A stretch of 64,000 bases of DNA from CAVTLG01 sp963802635 (GTDB lineage: Bacteria > Chloroflexota > Ktedonobacteria > Ktedonobacterales > Ktedonobacteraceae). The DNA lies in NCBI GenBank assembly GCA_963802635.1, contig CAWDJJ010000002.1, positions 1,116,001 to 1,180,000 of the forward strand, in the 5' to 3' direction. The translations under genes and the position numbers were made by a program. Below, in pieces: positions 8,710 to 17,689 of the stretch (positions are counted from its first letter, which is position 1; the number at the start of each line of letters is the position of its first letter). The notes under the pieces are model-generated. The model worked only from the letters and a program-made list of their open reading frames with translations. It was not told where the DNA came from and searched no databases.

Positions 8710-10809
8710 ATGCAATCTACCGGTCTTAAGACACTGATCCAACGTCTCTTTCATCTTCGTCGCGCCAAAGCAAGTTTCGAGAACCCGCGTTATTTGCTGA
8801 AATGGCTCTTCATTAGCACCTCCATCGGGCTGGTTGCCGGTTTTGGTGCTTTAGCCTTTTTCCTGGCCATTCAGTTTTCCACCACGTTCTTTCTGGGGAG
8901 ACTGGTCGGCTATCTTCCCCCCGAGCCAGCCGGTGAGGGTTCAATGAAGGTGATGTCACTCTGGGCAGCGGCTCGGCCCTGGCTTCTACCGATCATCACA
9001 ACCCTGGGTGGTCTTGCTTCAGGCATCATCGTCTTCACGTTGGCCCCGGAAGCGGAAGGCCATGGCACCGATGCCGCGATCGCCGCTTTTCACCAGGGAA
9101 AGCCCATCCGCTCCCGTATTCCGCTGGTGAAGCTGGTCGCCTCAGCCATTACCATCGGTTCCGGCGGTTCAGGAGGACGTGAGGGTCCCGCCGCCCAAAT
9201 CAGCGCCGGGTTTGGCTCCCTGCTCGGTAATCTGCTGCATCTGGATATGCAGGATCGACGGATCGCCATTGCCACCGGCATTGGCTCGGGCATTGGCGCG
9301 ATCTTCCGCGCTCCCCTTGGTGGGGCGGTGCTGGCCGCCGAAATTCTCTACAAGCATGATCTGGAGGTGGAAGCGCTGATCCCCGCACTCATCGCCTCAA
9401 TTATTGGCTATAGCGTGTTCGGAGCCTGGTTCGGCTGGAATCCCATTTTTGCGACGCAGGGGAGCCTGGCCTTTACGTCGCCTGCCCAGTTGCTCTACTA
9501 CGTCGTGCTCGGCCTTCTTTGCGGGCTGATCGGGTTGCTGTATGCGCGCGGCTTCTATGGGATAACCCATGTCTTTCACCGGCTTCCACTCCCCAAGTGG
9601 CTCAAACCGGCCATTGGCGGACTCTGCGTGGGTCTGATTGGATTGGTGCTGCCAGAGGCGTTGGGCATGGGCTATGGCTGGGTGCAAGTGAGTATGGGAC
9701 CAGGGCTGCTTGCGCTGCCTCTGTGGGTGATCTTGCTCCTCCCATTCGCCAAGATCGTAACGACGGGCTTCTCCATCGGTTCCGGTGGCTCTGGGGGGAT
9801 CTTTGGGCCAGGCATGGTCATTGGTGCCATGGTAGGGGCGATTGTGTGGCGGATCAGCTATCACGTGTTGCCTGGTGTACCCGATACTCCCGCTCCCTTC
9901 GTCATCGTCGCTATGATGGCGCTCTTCGGGGGCATCGCGCACGCTCCGCTGGCCGTGATGCTGATGGTCGCAGAGATGACTGGCAATCTCTCGTTGCTGG
10001 CTCCCGCGATGCTTGCGGTCGGCATCTCCTCGATTATCGTTGGCAATGCGACCATCTACACCAGTCAGGTGGACTCGCGCGCTGATTCGCCTGCACATCG
10101 ACTGCAACTCTCGTTCCCACTGCTCTCCACGCTCGCAGTACGCCAGGCGATGACCCCACTGCCGTTGCATTTCTCTCTCCAGCAAACGCTTGCCGAAGCT
10201 GAGCGGCTGCTTGCGAAGCACACCATCAGCGGGGCCTGCGTCCTTGATGCGTATGGACATCTTCAGGGCGTGCTCACGCTTGCCGATATTGAGCGAATGC
10301 CACGTGAGGAACGCGAGCAACTTCGTGTCGAGGAGGTGATGAAGCGGGAGGTGCTGGTGGTCCAACCTGATGAGACGCTGGATGTGGCGCTGGAGCAACT
10401 GACCAGCCATCGTATCGGCTGGATGCCTGTTGTGGAGGTGGAAACAGCGACGGAAAGGAGGCACCCCATTGGACGGATCTCGGCCCAAGAGATCGTGCGC
10501 GTCTATCGTGAGGCGCTGGCAAAAGGATCGCGGCGTATGCGTGGCCTGGTTGAGGGGACCGTGATGATCGAGGCTCGCATGGAGTCAGGCATGCCCCTCT
10601 CCGGTCGTCCATTGCGGGAGGCGAAGCTCCCGGCGGAAACCCTGGTGGTTTCCATCCGCCGCCAGGATGAACTGCTCTTCCCACGCGGCAGCACCGTCAT
10701 TGAACCAGATGATCTGGTGACGTTCCTGGTCAGCCCAACAGGAGAAGAGCGCTTGCAGCACTACCTGGCTGAGCGCGAGCATCAGGCAGCAACGATGCTG
10801 GTTGACTAA
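8710..10809 (+). CDS. ClC-family chloride channel/antiporter with CBS pair and TrkA-C domain
   Basis: A 699-residue protein. Residues 30-450 form the ClC membrane domain with filter motifs GSGGS and GREGP (gating Glu near residue 157) and GIFGP near 365. Residues 455-600 hold two CBS domains (VRQAMTPLPL, VEEVMKREVLVV) and the C-terminal 90 residues form an RCK_C/TrkA-C ligand-binding domain (LVEGTVMIEARMESGMPLSGRPLREAKLP in two blocks). The gating Glu suggests an H+-coupled exchanger, and the cytosolic domains suggest nucleotide or other ligand control. The ATG at 8710 is chosen by AGGAGAT at 8698. Confidence 0.9.
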   Translation: MQSTGLKTLIQRLFHLRRAKASFENPRYLLKWLFISTSIGLVAGFGALAFFLAIQFSTTFFLGRLVGYLPPEPAGEGSMKVMSLWAAARPWLLPIITTLGGLASGIIVFTLAPEAEGHGTDAAIAAFHQGKPIRSRIPLVKLVASAITIGSGGSGGREGPAAQISAGFGSLLGNLLHLDMQDRRIAIATGIGSGIGAIFRAPLGGAVLAAEILYKHDLEVEALIPALIASIIGYSVFGAWFGWNPIFATQGSLAFTSPAQLLYYVVLGLLCGLIGLLYARGFYGITHVFHRLPLPKWLKPAIGGLCVGLIGLVLPEALGMGYGWVQVSMGPGLLALPLWVILLLPFAKIVTTGFSIGSGGSGGIFGPGMVIGAMVGAIVWRISYHVLPGVPDTPAPFVIVAMMALFGGIAHAPLAVMLMVAEMTGNLSLLAPAMLAVGISSIIVGNATIYTSQVDSRADSPAHRLQLSFPLLSTLAVRQAMTPLPLHFSLQQTLAEAERLLAKHTISGACVLDAYGHLQGVLTLADIERMPREEREQLRVEEVMKREVLVVQPDETLDVALEQLTSHRIGWMPVVEVETATERRHPIGRISAQEIVRVYREALAKGSRRMRGLVEGTVMIEARMESGMPLSGRPLREAKLPAETLVVSIRRQDELLFPRGSTVIEPDDLVTFLVSPTGEERLQHYLAEREHQAATMLVD

Positions 10810-11028
10810 TCGCTGAACGGTAAGCCAACCGGAACAGATGCATGCTTTTGTCGTTGTGTTTGAGCAAGGAGGACACGCAAGAGGAGAAGAAGATGAGTCT
10901 CTACTCTGATCAGGAGCGCTTTCACTGCGGCACGATCAGGGGCGTAGCTACAGATTGCGTCGTGAGGCTTCTCTCTTCATCTCAGGACGTAATCTCTGAC
11001 CTCTCATCTTCTAGAAGGAGGACCTATC

Positions 11029-12055
11029 ATGATGTCATCTTATCCTTTCTCTCCTGCGTATGGACATGCTCCTCTGCCACTGGAAGTACCGCTGGTGGAT
11101 GCCGTGGCTCAGCTTCTGGTACGGGAGGCAGCCGATGGTCGGCGCGGGGCTGCCTGGCAACTCCTGCATCGGCTGATGAAGGACGACCCACAGATTATCG
11201 CAGCAGTTGCCTCGCTTGACGATGATCGCCTGGAGCAGTACCTGCTAGAATTCATCGCGTTGGGGACGTGGGCGGGCAAACATGTTGTTGTTCCCGTGCT
11301 GCTCCGTTCCCCTTCTGCCAGAATGCACCTGGGGACGCTCTTTCTCTCGGGCTGGGAGAGTAATCGGCAACGGACGGAGCGGGTGCTCACCACTGCTTTG
11401 CATGACCGTCAGCCCGCCCTACGAAAAGCAGCGGCCAGCATTTTCAGGAACTCTGGCAAGAGCAACGACCGTTCCAGCTCTTCTTGGCGCTCTGCATGAT
11501 CCGGTCCCCTCAGTCCAACTTCAGGTGGTCAAAGCCCTTGGGCAGAGTGGGAATTCAGAGGCGGTCTCGGCCTTGCTCAGTTTGCTTCCCCATGCTGACG
11601 AGCAATTGGACAACCAGATTTTCTCGTCACTGGCGCACCTTGGCCCGGTCGCGGTTCCAGTGCTCATCGAGATGAGTACGAGCCGTTCGCCGTGGAGACG
11701 CTGGCACTGTATTCGTGCGCTTGGGGCCATTCGCGATCTCCGTGCACAACCTGTGCTGGTCAGCGCATTGGCTGATCCAAATCAATCAGTTGCCTGGATG
11801 GCAGCCAAGAGTCTGCTCCCATTTGGCCCATCGTGTGTTGGACCGGTGCTGCATTTGCTCGTGTCTACCTCTGCGACGTCCTGGTTGGTGGAAACGGCCT
11901 CCTATGTCTTGAGCAATCTCCACTGTCCTCGCCTGGAAGCCTACCTAAAACCAGTGATACAGTGTATGCATCAGGCCAATTTTCGTCTCGGAACGAACCT
12001 CTACGCCTACAAAGCGCTGTCGCAACTGATCGCCGATGGTTTGATAGACGCATAG
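11029..12055 (+). pseudogene. HEAT-repeat protein, frameshifted
   Basis: A strong SD (AGAAGGAGG) precedes the ATG. The first frame runs to about 11450 and the second frame continues with clear HEAT repeats (ALLGALHDPVPSVQLQVVKALGQSG, then PVLVSALADPNQSVAWMAAKSLLPFG) to a stop at 12055. One extra base in the region 11440-11465 accounts for the shift. Repaired, it would be about 340 residues of helical scaffold with no catalytic motif. Partner unknown. The 220 bases between the ClC gene and this start show no gene. Confidence 0.7.
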
Positions 12056-12255
12056 GGAAGACTACTTAGATGGCATGAGCGTTGCTGGCAGGCGATTACC
12101 CAGGCAGGCGGGAGCTATTTCCCTCCCTTGATGATGGGTACGTTCTCGTCCCGAGAACCGCTCTCAGCCCTTTCTCCGTAGGCAATCGAGCGGAGAGAAG
12201 GGGCGATGCCGCGCCTCTTCTCATACGTTGCGCGGGGAAGATGACTGTCTGATCA
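12056..12255. other. Intergenic stretch without gene
   Basis: It contains an imperfect inverted repeat (CCCTTTCTCCG near 12158 and CGGAGAGAAGGG near 12192) that could be a weak terminator of the HEAT gene. Nothing else seen. Confidence 0.3.
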
Positions 12256-12307
12256 TTGACAACACGGTGCTTTCGTGATATGTTTATAACTGACCGGTCA
12301 GTTATAA
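12256..12307 (+). promoter_or_regulatory. Sigma-A-type promoter overlapped by 24-bp perfect palindromic operator
   Basis: The -35 TTGACA (12256-12261), a 17-base spacer and the -10 TATGTT (12279-12284) are followed at once by a 24-bp perfect palindrome at 12284-12307 with half-site TTATAACTGACC. The palindrome shares its first base with the -10 and covers the expected start site, so bound protein should block transcription. It drives the monooxygenase operon whose third gene is a TetR regulator, the natural candidate to bind it. Confidence 0.8.
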
Positions 12308-12365
12308 GACGAAACTTGATGACCAATGCGCAAGCGAATGCCTGAAAGACGGAAAAGGAGCAGGT

Positions 12366-13541
12366 ATGCGTGTGTTAATTTCTGGAGGTGGAATTGCCGG
12401 ACTGACACTGGCCTACTGGTTGCATCAGTATAACATCCCGTCAGTCGTGATTGAGCAAGCGAAAGATATTCGTCGCGATGGCTATGCCATTGACTTTTTG
12501 GGCACCGGCTATGATGTCGCAGAGAGGATGGGTCTCATCAACCAACTCGCGGCTCGGCAAATTCCTTTTGAAGCACTCGTCTCTGTAAACAAGAGTGGCA
12601 AGCCAATCGCCAGGCTCGATGCGGCACTGCTTCGGAGCATCACCGATGGAAAATACATGGGACTGATGCACGCGACGCTCGAAGAAGTGCTGTATGAAGC
12701 GCTTGAAAGGACCGTCGAGGTACGGTTTGGTCGTTCGCTCGTTGCCATAGAATCTGGCCCGGATGCGGTGGTCGTGACGTTTAATGACGGCACGACTGAG
12801 TCCTTTGATCTGCTGATTGGCGCTGATGGGGTGCATTCCACCACGCGTGCTCTGGTCTTTGGACCCGAAGACCAGTTCAGCCGTTATCTGGGCTATACCA
12901 TCGCCTGCTATCCACTTGCAGATCGCTATGGTATCGGCTGCACCTACAAGCTGTATAACGAGCCGGGGCGTCAGGTTCTTGCCTATGGCACGCCGCAGGC
13001 AGGCAAACTCCTCATGCTTTTCCTGTATCGGAGCATCGAGCAAGAGCATCTGCCACGCGAGCAGCGGCTGGCACGCCTACGAGAGGTATTTGCAGGGATG
13101 GGCTGGCTGACCCAGCAGTTTCTCTCCGATGTCAGCCCATCAGAGAGCGTGTTCATGGATGCCGTGATCCAGATCCAGATGCCCAGCTGGCATCATGGTC
13201 GGGTGGCCCTGGTGGGTGATGCCTGTGATTGCCCCACGTTGCTCTCAGGACAGGGGGCCTCCCTGGCAATGGGAGGTGCCTACCTGTTGGCTCGTGCTCT
13301 GCACGAGGATGGCCAGCAGGCGTTTCATCGCTACGAACAGCAGATGTTTGCCTCTGTCCAGGCGCAGCAAAAGAGCGCTCGAGGTGTTGCAAAATCCTTT
13401 CTGCCTGGCAGTTCTCTGGGCTTGTTCATCCAACAAATGATGATGAAAATCCTGTTCCGGGAGACATTCCGTGGCCTACTCCGACGCCCGTTTGGCGCAC
13501 AAAGTATCTTGCCTGTATATCCACCACCGGAAGTTCGATAG
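12366..13541 (+). CDS. FAD-dependent monooxygenase (PHBH/TetX fold)
   Basis: A 391-residue flavoprotein. The N-terminal dinucleotide-binding motif GGGIAGLTLAYWL (residues 7-19), the DG motif LLIGADGVHSTTR (about 155) and the GD motif ALVGDACDCPTLLSGQGASLAMGGAYLLARAL (about 280-310, two blocks) define the class A flavin monooxygenases. SD AAAGGAG precedes the ATG. First gene of a TetR-controlled operon. Substrate unknown; aromatic or antibiotic hydroxylation is typical of the family. Confidence 0.9.
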   Translation: MRVLISGGGIAGLTLAYWLHQYNIPSVVIEQAKDIRRDGYAIDFLGTGYDVAERMGLINQLAARQIPFEALVSVNKSGKPIARLDAALLRSITDGKYMGLMHATLEEVLYEALERTVEVRFGRSLVAIESGPDAVVVTFNDGTTESFDLLIGADGVHSTTRALVFGPEDQFSRYLGYTIACYPLADRYGIGCTYKLYNEPGRQVLAYGTPQAGKLLMLFLYRSIEQEHLPREQRLARLREVFAGMGWLTQQFLSDVSPSESVFMDAVIQIQMPSWHHGRVALVGDACDCPTLLSGQGASLAMGGAYLLARALHEDGQQAFHRYEQQMFASVQAQQKSARGVAKSFLPGSSLGLFIQQMMMKILFRETFRGLLRRPFGAQSILPVYPPPEVR

Positions 13542-13713
13542 GCAAGACCAGCCGGGGCTGCTCAATGCACGCTTGTGCTCCCAGAGATCGGTCGCTGGCC
13601 TGCTGGATCAATCATTTGGCATGCATGGGTCTCTTGGAGAGCACACATTCCGTATCGTCCCCTGGGAAGTTTGACTTGCGCAAGTTGGGTCTGAAAGCAG
13701 AAGGAGGAAGGCC

Positions 13714-14184
13714 ATGACAGACACGTCGCCATCCAAACCGACAGGATTGCTGAAACTGGCGTTCACTCTGCCGCGTTATCTGTACCGATGGCACCTGGGT
13801 TGGCTGCTGGGGCATCGGTGTCTCATGATCACGCATAGAGGACGCAAGACCGGGAGCCTCCGGCAAACGGTGCTCGAAGTCGTTCACTATGATCCCTCAA
13901 CACAAGAGTGTATCGTGATGTCAGGCTACGGATCACAAAGTGATTGGTACCGCAATATTCAAGCCCATCCTGCCATCGAGGTGCAGGTCGGACATCAGCA
14001 CTATACGCCCAGGCAGCGCCTGCTTTCTGCGGAAGAGGCTTTGCATGTGCTGGAGGAGTACCAGCGACACCATCCCTGGGGATTTCGTGAGTTGATGCAT
14101 CTGGTGGGATATGCCTATGATGCCACGCCAGAAGGGCTGTGTGCTCTTAGCCAGCTCCTGCGAGGGGTCGCATGGCGTCCATAA
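13714..14184 (+). CDS. Deazaflavin (F420)-dependent nitroreductase-like protein (DDN family)
   Basis: A 156-residue protein of the F420H2-dependent quinone/nitro-reductase fold, recognised by LITHRGRKTGSLRQTVLEV-type strands (here LMITHRGRKTGSLRQT), followed by SDWYRNIQAHPAIEVQVG. SD AAGGAGGAAGG precedes the ATG. It lies 172 bases after the monooxygenase and 27 before a TetR gene, so all three probably form one redox/detoxification operon. Confidence 0.85.
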   Translation: MTDTSPSKPTGLLKLAFTLPRYLYRWHLGWLLGHRCLMITHRGRKTGSLRQTVLEVVHYDPSTQECIVMSGYGSQSDWYRNIQAHPAIEVQVGHQHYTPRQRLLSAEEALHVLEEYQRHHPWGFRELMHLVGYAYDATPEGLCALSQLLRGVAWRP

Positions 14185-14211
14185 GAGCATGAAGAGGAGT
14201 CGGAGGTAAGT

Positions 14212-14826
14212 ATGTCGCCCCGTCCAGATGTCAGCGAAGAACGCAAAAGTCAGATTCTGGAAGCCGCTATCGAGGTATTTGCCCGCCTGGGTTTTCACCA
14301 AAGTAGGATGGATGATATTGCCGGGCAGGCCGGTCTCTCGAAAGGGGCGCTCTATCTGTATTACAAAAGCAAGGATGCCATCATTGCGGCCCTGCTGAAA
14401 TACTTGTTTACCCAAGAATTCAATCGGTTGCGGGAGGTGGTCGAAGCGGACCAGGAGGAGCCGATTGCTGAGCAACTACTGCTCCTCACTCGCCAATTCG
14501 CTTCAGTCATGAAGTGGATGACCAGGCTGATGCCAATCGCCTTTGAGTTCTATGCGCTCGCTGGGCGTGACAAGGAGGTCCGTCAATTTCTCCAGGAGTA
14601 CTTTCAAGCCTATCGAAGTGAACTGGCTCGCTTGATCCAGCGAGGAGTCGAGCGTGGTGAGTTCCACACCGTGGATGCGCAGGCAACCGCGATCACGCTT
14701 GCAGCCCTCTATGAAGGGCTAGCGTTGCTCTATTTTGTGGATGCCCAGGCATTCCAGTGGGCTGAACAAGCTGAAGCAGCCGTGCGGTTGCTCCTCGCCG
14801 GGTTGCAACACCCATCCTCTCTCTGA
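14212..14826 (+). CDS. TetR/AcrR family regulator of the monooxygenase operon
   Basis: A 204-residue TetR protein with N-terminal HTH (ILEAAIEVFARLGFHQSRMDDIAGQAGLSKGALYLYYKSKD in residues 14-54) and a helical ligand domain. SD GGAGGTAAGT precedes ATG 14212. Last gene of the operon. The 24-bp palindrome at 12284 is the obvious operator, implying autoregulation (inference from position). Confidence 0.85.
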   Translation: MSPRPDVSEERKSQILEAAIEVFARLGFHQSRMDDIAGQAGLSKGALYLYYKSKDAIIAALLKYLFTQEFNRLREVVEADQEEPIAEQLLLLTRQFASVMKWMTRLMPIAFEFYALAGRDKEVRQFLQEYFQAYRSELARLIQRGVERGEFHTVDAQATAITLAALYEGLALLYFVDAQAFQWAEQAEAAVRLLLAGLQHPSSL

Positions 14827-14828
14827 GC

Positions 14829-14968
14829 CGAAACTCCGGGGTCTTTCCTTGCGAATCCATCGCTCGGTAGAGATCCGTTCGCTTTCCAAACCCCTTTCAC
14901 CTTGATAGAGGTCTCATCCACACGCCAGGAGTCTGTTGTTGTCTCAAGATGGGGCCGATTCGACGCTC
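14829..14968 (-). pseudogene. IS6-family transposase remnant
   Basis: On the minus strand the words RIGPILETTTDSWRVDETSIKVKG and, after a frame change, YRAMDSQGKTPEF (shown in part) match the IS6/IS240 core (DDE motif VDET-IKVKG followed by LYRAVDS). Only about 45 residues remain, split by a frameshift, squeezed between the TetR stop and the hairpin at 14973. A dead fragment. Confidence 0.65.
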
Positions 14969-14972
14969 AAAA

Positions 14973-15010
14973 TGTGCTCGGACCTCGTGGTATCGTGAGG
15001 TCCGAGCACA
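14973..15010 (-). terminator. Strong hairpin terminator for the FixH/YtkA-like gene
   Basis: A perfect 14-bp stem (arms 14973-14986 and 14997-15010, TGTGCTCGGACCTC) with a 10-base loop lies 7 bases past the stop at 15017. On the minus strand it is followed by TTTTGAG. Its position between convergent genes suits termination from either side. Confidence 0.75.
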
Positions 15011-15016
15011 CGGCCT

Positions 15017-15469
15017 TTAGTGCACGGTGACCGTAAACACGGCACGTTGCGTTTGTTGGCCTGGCACGGTAATGACGACGTTCACTTGCCAGGGTCCACT
15101 CATGGCGAATTGCGCCTGTGCCACATACATGCCATCTGGTTGGACCTGGGCATTCACGTGTTCAGTGCCCATATCCATGGTCTTCATACGGCTGTCAATG
15201 GCGACATGCGCGTTCAGAATGGGCTGCTGGCTATTTTGGGGGAAGACTTGAAAGGAGAGGTTGGCTGGTTGCGTAACGGATGGAGGGTTCGGTGCTACCT
15301 GGAACGTGACTTGGTAAGGACCAGCCTGGACGGTCTGCTCTTGTGGGGCAGCCTGGTGCGAGAAGGCGCTGTCTGCGATGCTCGCAGCTATCGTTATGAT
15401 AAGAAGGGAGCCAACGATCAGCACAACGATCAGCAAGGGACGCCGCAGGTGATGGGTACTCTTTTCCAT
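15017..15469 (-). CDS. FixH/YtkA-like membrane-anchored protein
   Basis: A 150-residue protein with one N-terminal membrane helix (PLLIVVLIVGSLLIITIAAS) and an exported beta domain. The pattern AGPYQVTFQVAPNPPSV, HVAIDSRMKTMDMGTEHVN, AQAQFAMSGPWQVNVVI is typical of YtkA/FixH domains, which have Met/His-rich candidate copper ligands. The start at 15469 is set by GAGGAG; the longer frame to 15826 has no RBS. It may relate to copper delivery, as in other cupredoxin-containing genomes (inference). Confidence 0.7.
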   Translation of the reverse strand: MEKSTHHLRRPLLIVVLIVGSLLIITIAASIADSAFSHQAAPQEQTVQAGPYQVTFQVAPNPPSVTQPANLSFQVFPQNSQQPILNAHVAIDSRMKTMDMGTEHVNAQVQPDGMYVAQAQFAMSGPWQVNVVITVPGQQTQRAVFTVTVH

Positions 15470-15762
15470 AGTGAAATGTAGCTCCTCTAGAGATATCTTC
15501 CCTCTTTTTCTTCCCTCGTTTCCTAGGTTACAAGAGATTCCAAGTGAGGGAGTGTTGACGAACGATACCGTTCTCGTATCCAACAGGGAACGACTTCCTC
15601 TCGTTGGCTTATCAACAGGGAACAATCGTGCATTTCCAGAGGATTCGCCAACGGTTTCTTCTGAGGTTGTGTCTGCCTCTTTCGCTCTCACCTTGTTAGG
15701 ATTGATCATGAGACGGCCTACGCGACCGCCTATTCTCGTGGGCCTGAAGCGGTACGATGATG

Positions 15763-17019
15763 CTAAGGAATGGTGCGGCGCAAGATCAAGTCGATGATGC
15801 CCCAGAATGCTGGTATCTGCCCACATGCAATACAGAGAAAGAGCAGTAGTTTCTCAGAGCTGGGTTTCTCCATAAAGCCATAGAACCAGCCACCGATCCT
15901 GGAGCCGAGCAGCATGGTAAAGGCGGCTGGAAACGCCAGCAAAAGCATGAGATTGGTATTGTGCCAGATGAAAAAGGTAGCGATGGCAAAAAGGAACCCC
16001 GTTACCAGGTACACACGGTTCTCTGTCAGGTTGCAACGCCGCAACATGACGGTACAGACAGCCGCGAGGAAGAGCGGAATAGGAACCCACAGCGATGGCT
16101 CATTGAGCGCAGCAGGCGGAATTTGTGCAATCCTGGTGATGCCATCGTAATGGATGAAGAGTAAGGTATACAGATCGCGTCCGATCATCGACAGTGACCA
16201 GACAAATGGCACGAACAGATAGACGCGTGCTCTGGCATCTATCTTGCGCAACAGGGCCAACGCCGCTCCGGCGAACAGGGCCACCTCTGGAATAAACAGG
16301 GGGCTGGTCTGACGCGTGATGCCTGCGACCAGGTAGATGCGATACATGTGTTGCGCGGTGCCCTCGGCACGCACAATCGGTACGCTCCTCAGTGCATTCA
16401 ACAAATGGGGCGAATAATTCAAGTAAAATGGCCCCAGGATCGGTGGGCAGAGGAATTCCAGGATCAGGAAGCCAATCACCACCCTGGTCAGCCAGCCGAG
16501 CGGACGATACTGGCGGAAGGCCATACGTGCTGCGATAAAGCCCATAATGATGGTAAACCAGCACCAGGTCAAGGCATCATGGGGCACCGACCATTGGGTT
16601 TCATCCAGGCCAAAGGCCGTATGCCAGAAGTTATCGAGCATAATGTCGATGCTTAAGGCGATAAGGCCAGCTCCCAGGATGACCAGTGTGCCTGCCATCT
16701 GCCAACCAAGAATGGGTGCGCGCACTGCTGGACCAAACCAGACCCGCAGTTTGGGCTGGGACGCAATACCGGCAACCAGCAGGCCGGAAGTGGTGGTCAT
16801 GACAAACACAAAGAAATGGGGCGGCGACCAGAAGGTATCGAAGGTCACGGTCAGGTGATAGATACGATCCCACAGTTTGCCTGCCGCCGTCGAGGCAAAA
16901 AAGATGAGGAAGGTGAGCCAGAAGAGCCGATACGCCCAGATTAAACTGGCTGGCGTCGTCGCTGCAGAGGGGGGCAGATCCGCTGGCACAAAATCTGGTG
17001 TTGCTGTTGTTTGCTGCAT
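15763..17019 (-). CDS. Polytopic membrane protein of unknown function
   Basis: 418 residues with about ten to eleven hydrophobic helices, from WLTFLIFFASTAAG to LLLFLCIACGQIPAFWGIIDLIL. Conserved-looking loops include KLWDRIYHLTVTFDTFWSPPHFF and DETQWSVPHDALTWCW, whose His/Asp/Trp residues could bind metal or lipid headgroups. No family recognised. SD AAAGTAGG lies upstream of ATG 17019. The 293 bases between it and the FixH-like gene show no gene. Confidence 0.65.
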   Translation of the reverse strand: MQQTTATPDFVPADLPPSAATTPASLIWAYRLFWLTFLIFFASTAAGKLWDRIYHLTVTFDTFWSPPHFFVFVMTTTSGLLVAGIASQPKLRVWFGPAVRAPILGWQMAGTLVILGAGLIALSIDIMLDNFWHTAFGLDETQWSVPHDALTWCWFTIIMGFIAARMAFRQYRPLGWLTRVVIGFLILEFLCPPILGPFYLNYSPHLLNALRSVPIVRAEGTAQHMYRIYLVAGITRQTSPLFIPEVALFAGAALALLRKIDARARVYLFVPFVWSLSMIGRDLYTLLFIHYDGITRIAQIPPAALNEPSLWVPIPLFLAAVCTVMLRRCNLTENRVYLVTGFLFAIATFFIWHNTNLMLLLAFPAAFTMLLGSRIGGWFYGFMEKPSSEKLLLFLCIACGQIPAFWGIIDLILRRTIP

Positions 17020-17332
17020 ACCGTACACCTACTTTCTGTTTCCGCGAAATCTCCCGAGAAGATCGCTGTAGAGTTTTAACCCATTTCTATTCGGAATGGT
17101 ATCATCGACTATCCTTTGTGACTCTGTGTCTACAACACTCTCTATGGGGGGATTTTCCTGTCTAGATATACCTATCGGCTTGTAGACGCCAGACATAAGG
17201 TTTGCTTTAGACATGACACACCCCGAATTTTAAGCAGAGAGGAAGGGAGGATTAGATGTTTTTTGATCTCCGCGTCATGGTTCCTCTCAGCGTTGCCACA
17301 AAGATTGCCACACCTTTCAAATAAGAAGTATA
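17020..17332. other. Intergenic stretch without gene
   Basis: Short frames here are shadows without RBS. I see no RNA gene, repeat or clear promoter. Confidence 0.4.
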
Positions 17333-17635
17333 TTACTTGGTGTGTAACCGACATGAAGGCACATGTTGCTGATTTCCCCTCTTCTTGTGCACAAGAGACG
17401 GAGTTCTTGCCAAATCCGCAAGTATCCCGAGAAAGAGTGGTATGAGTACCGCTCCTGATAGGAGGAGAAAACCATACATCTGCATTTGCGTGAGATATGA
17501 ATGTCTCCAGAGGAGCACGGCAAGCAGGAGCAGCTCACAGAGGAGCATTGTTCCGCTAACAGTAATGTAGGCATTTCGAAAGTGTTGTTGATGGTCTTGG
17601 CGAGAATGGGAGTCTAGCTTATTTCTCTTGTCCAT
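17333..17635 (-). CDS. Small two-helix membrane protein
   Basis: 100 residues: a polar N-terminus, two membrane helices (GTMLLCELLLLAVLLW and MYGFLLLSGAVLIPLFLGILADL) and a basic tail. A good SD (AAGGAG) precedes ATG 17635. It lies 54 bases downstream of the antiporter gene on the same strand and may be an accessory subunit. Function unknown. Confidence 0.55.
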   Translation of the reverse strand: MDKRNKLDSHSRQDHQQHFRNAYITVSGTMLLCELLLLAVLLWRHSYLTQMQMYGFLLLSGAVLIPLFLGILADLARTPSLVHKKRGNQQHVPSCRLHTK

Positions 17636-17689
17636 CAGTGTTTCTCCTTGAAGTGTGAAAGGACGTGTGTTACAAAGACCTCGCTGTAT

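Noticed and set aside
10893..11219. ORF starting MSLYSDQERF downstream of the ClC gene with an SD-like sequence
   Set aside because: Its C-terminal half is an out-of-frame reading of the HEAT-repeat gene and the N-terminal residues are low quality.
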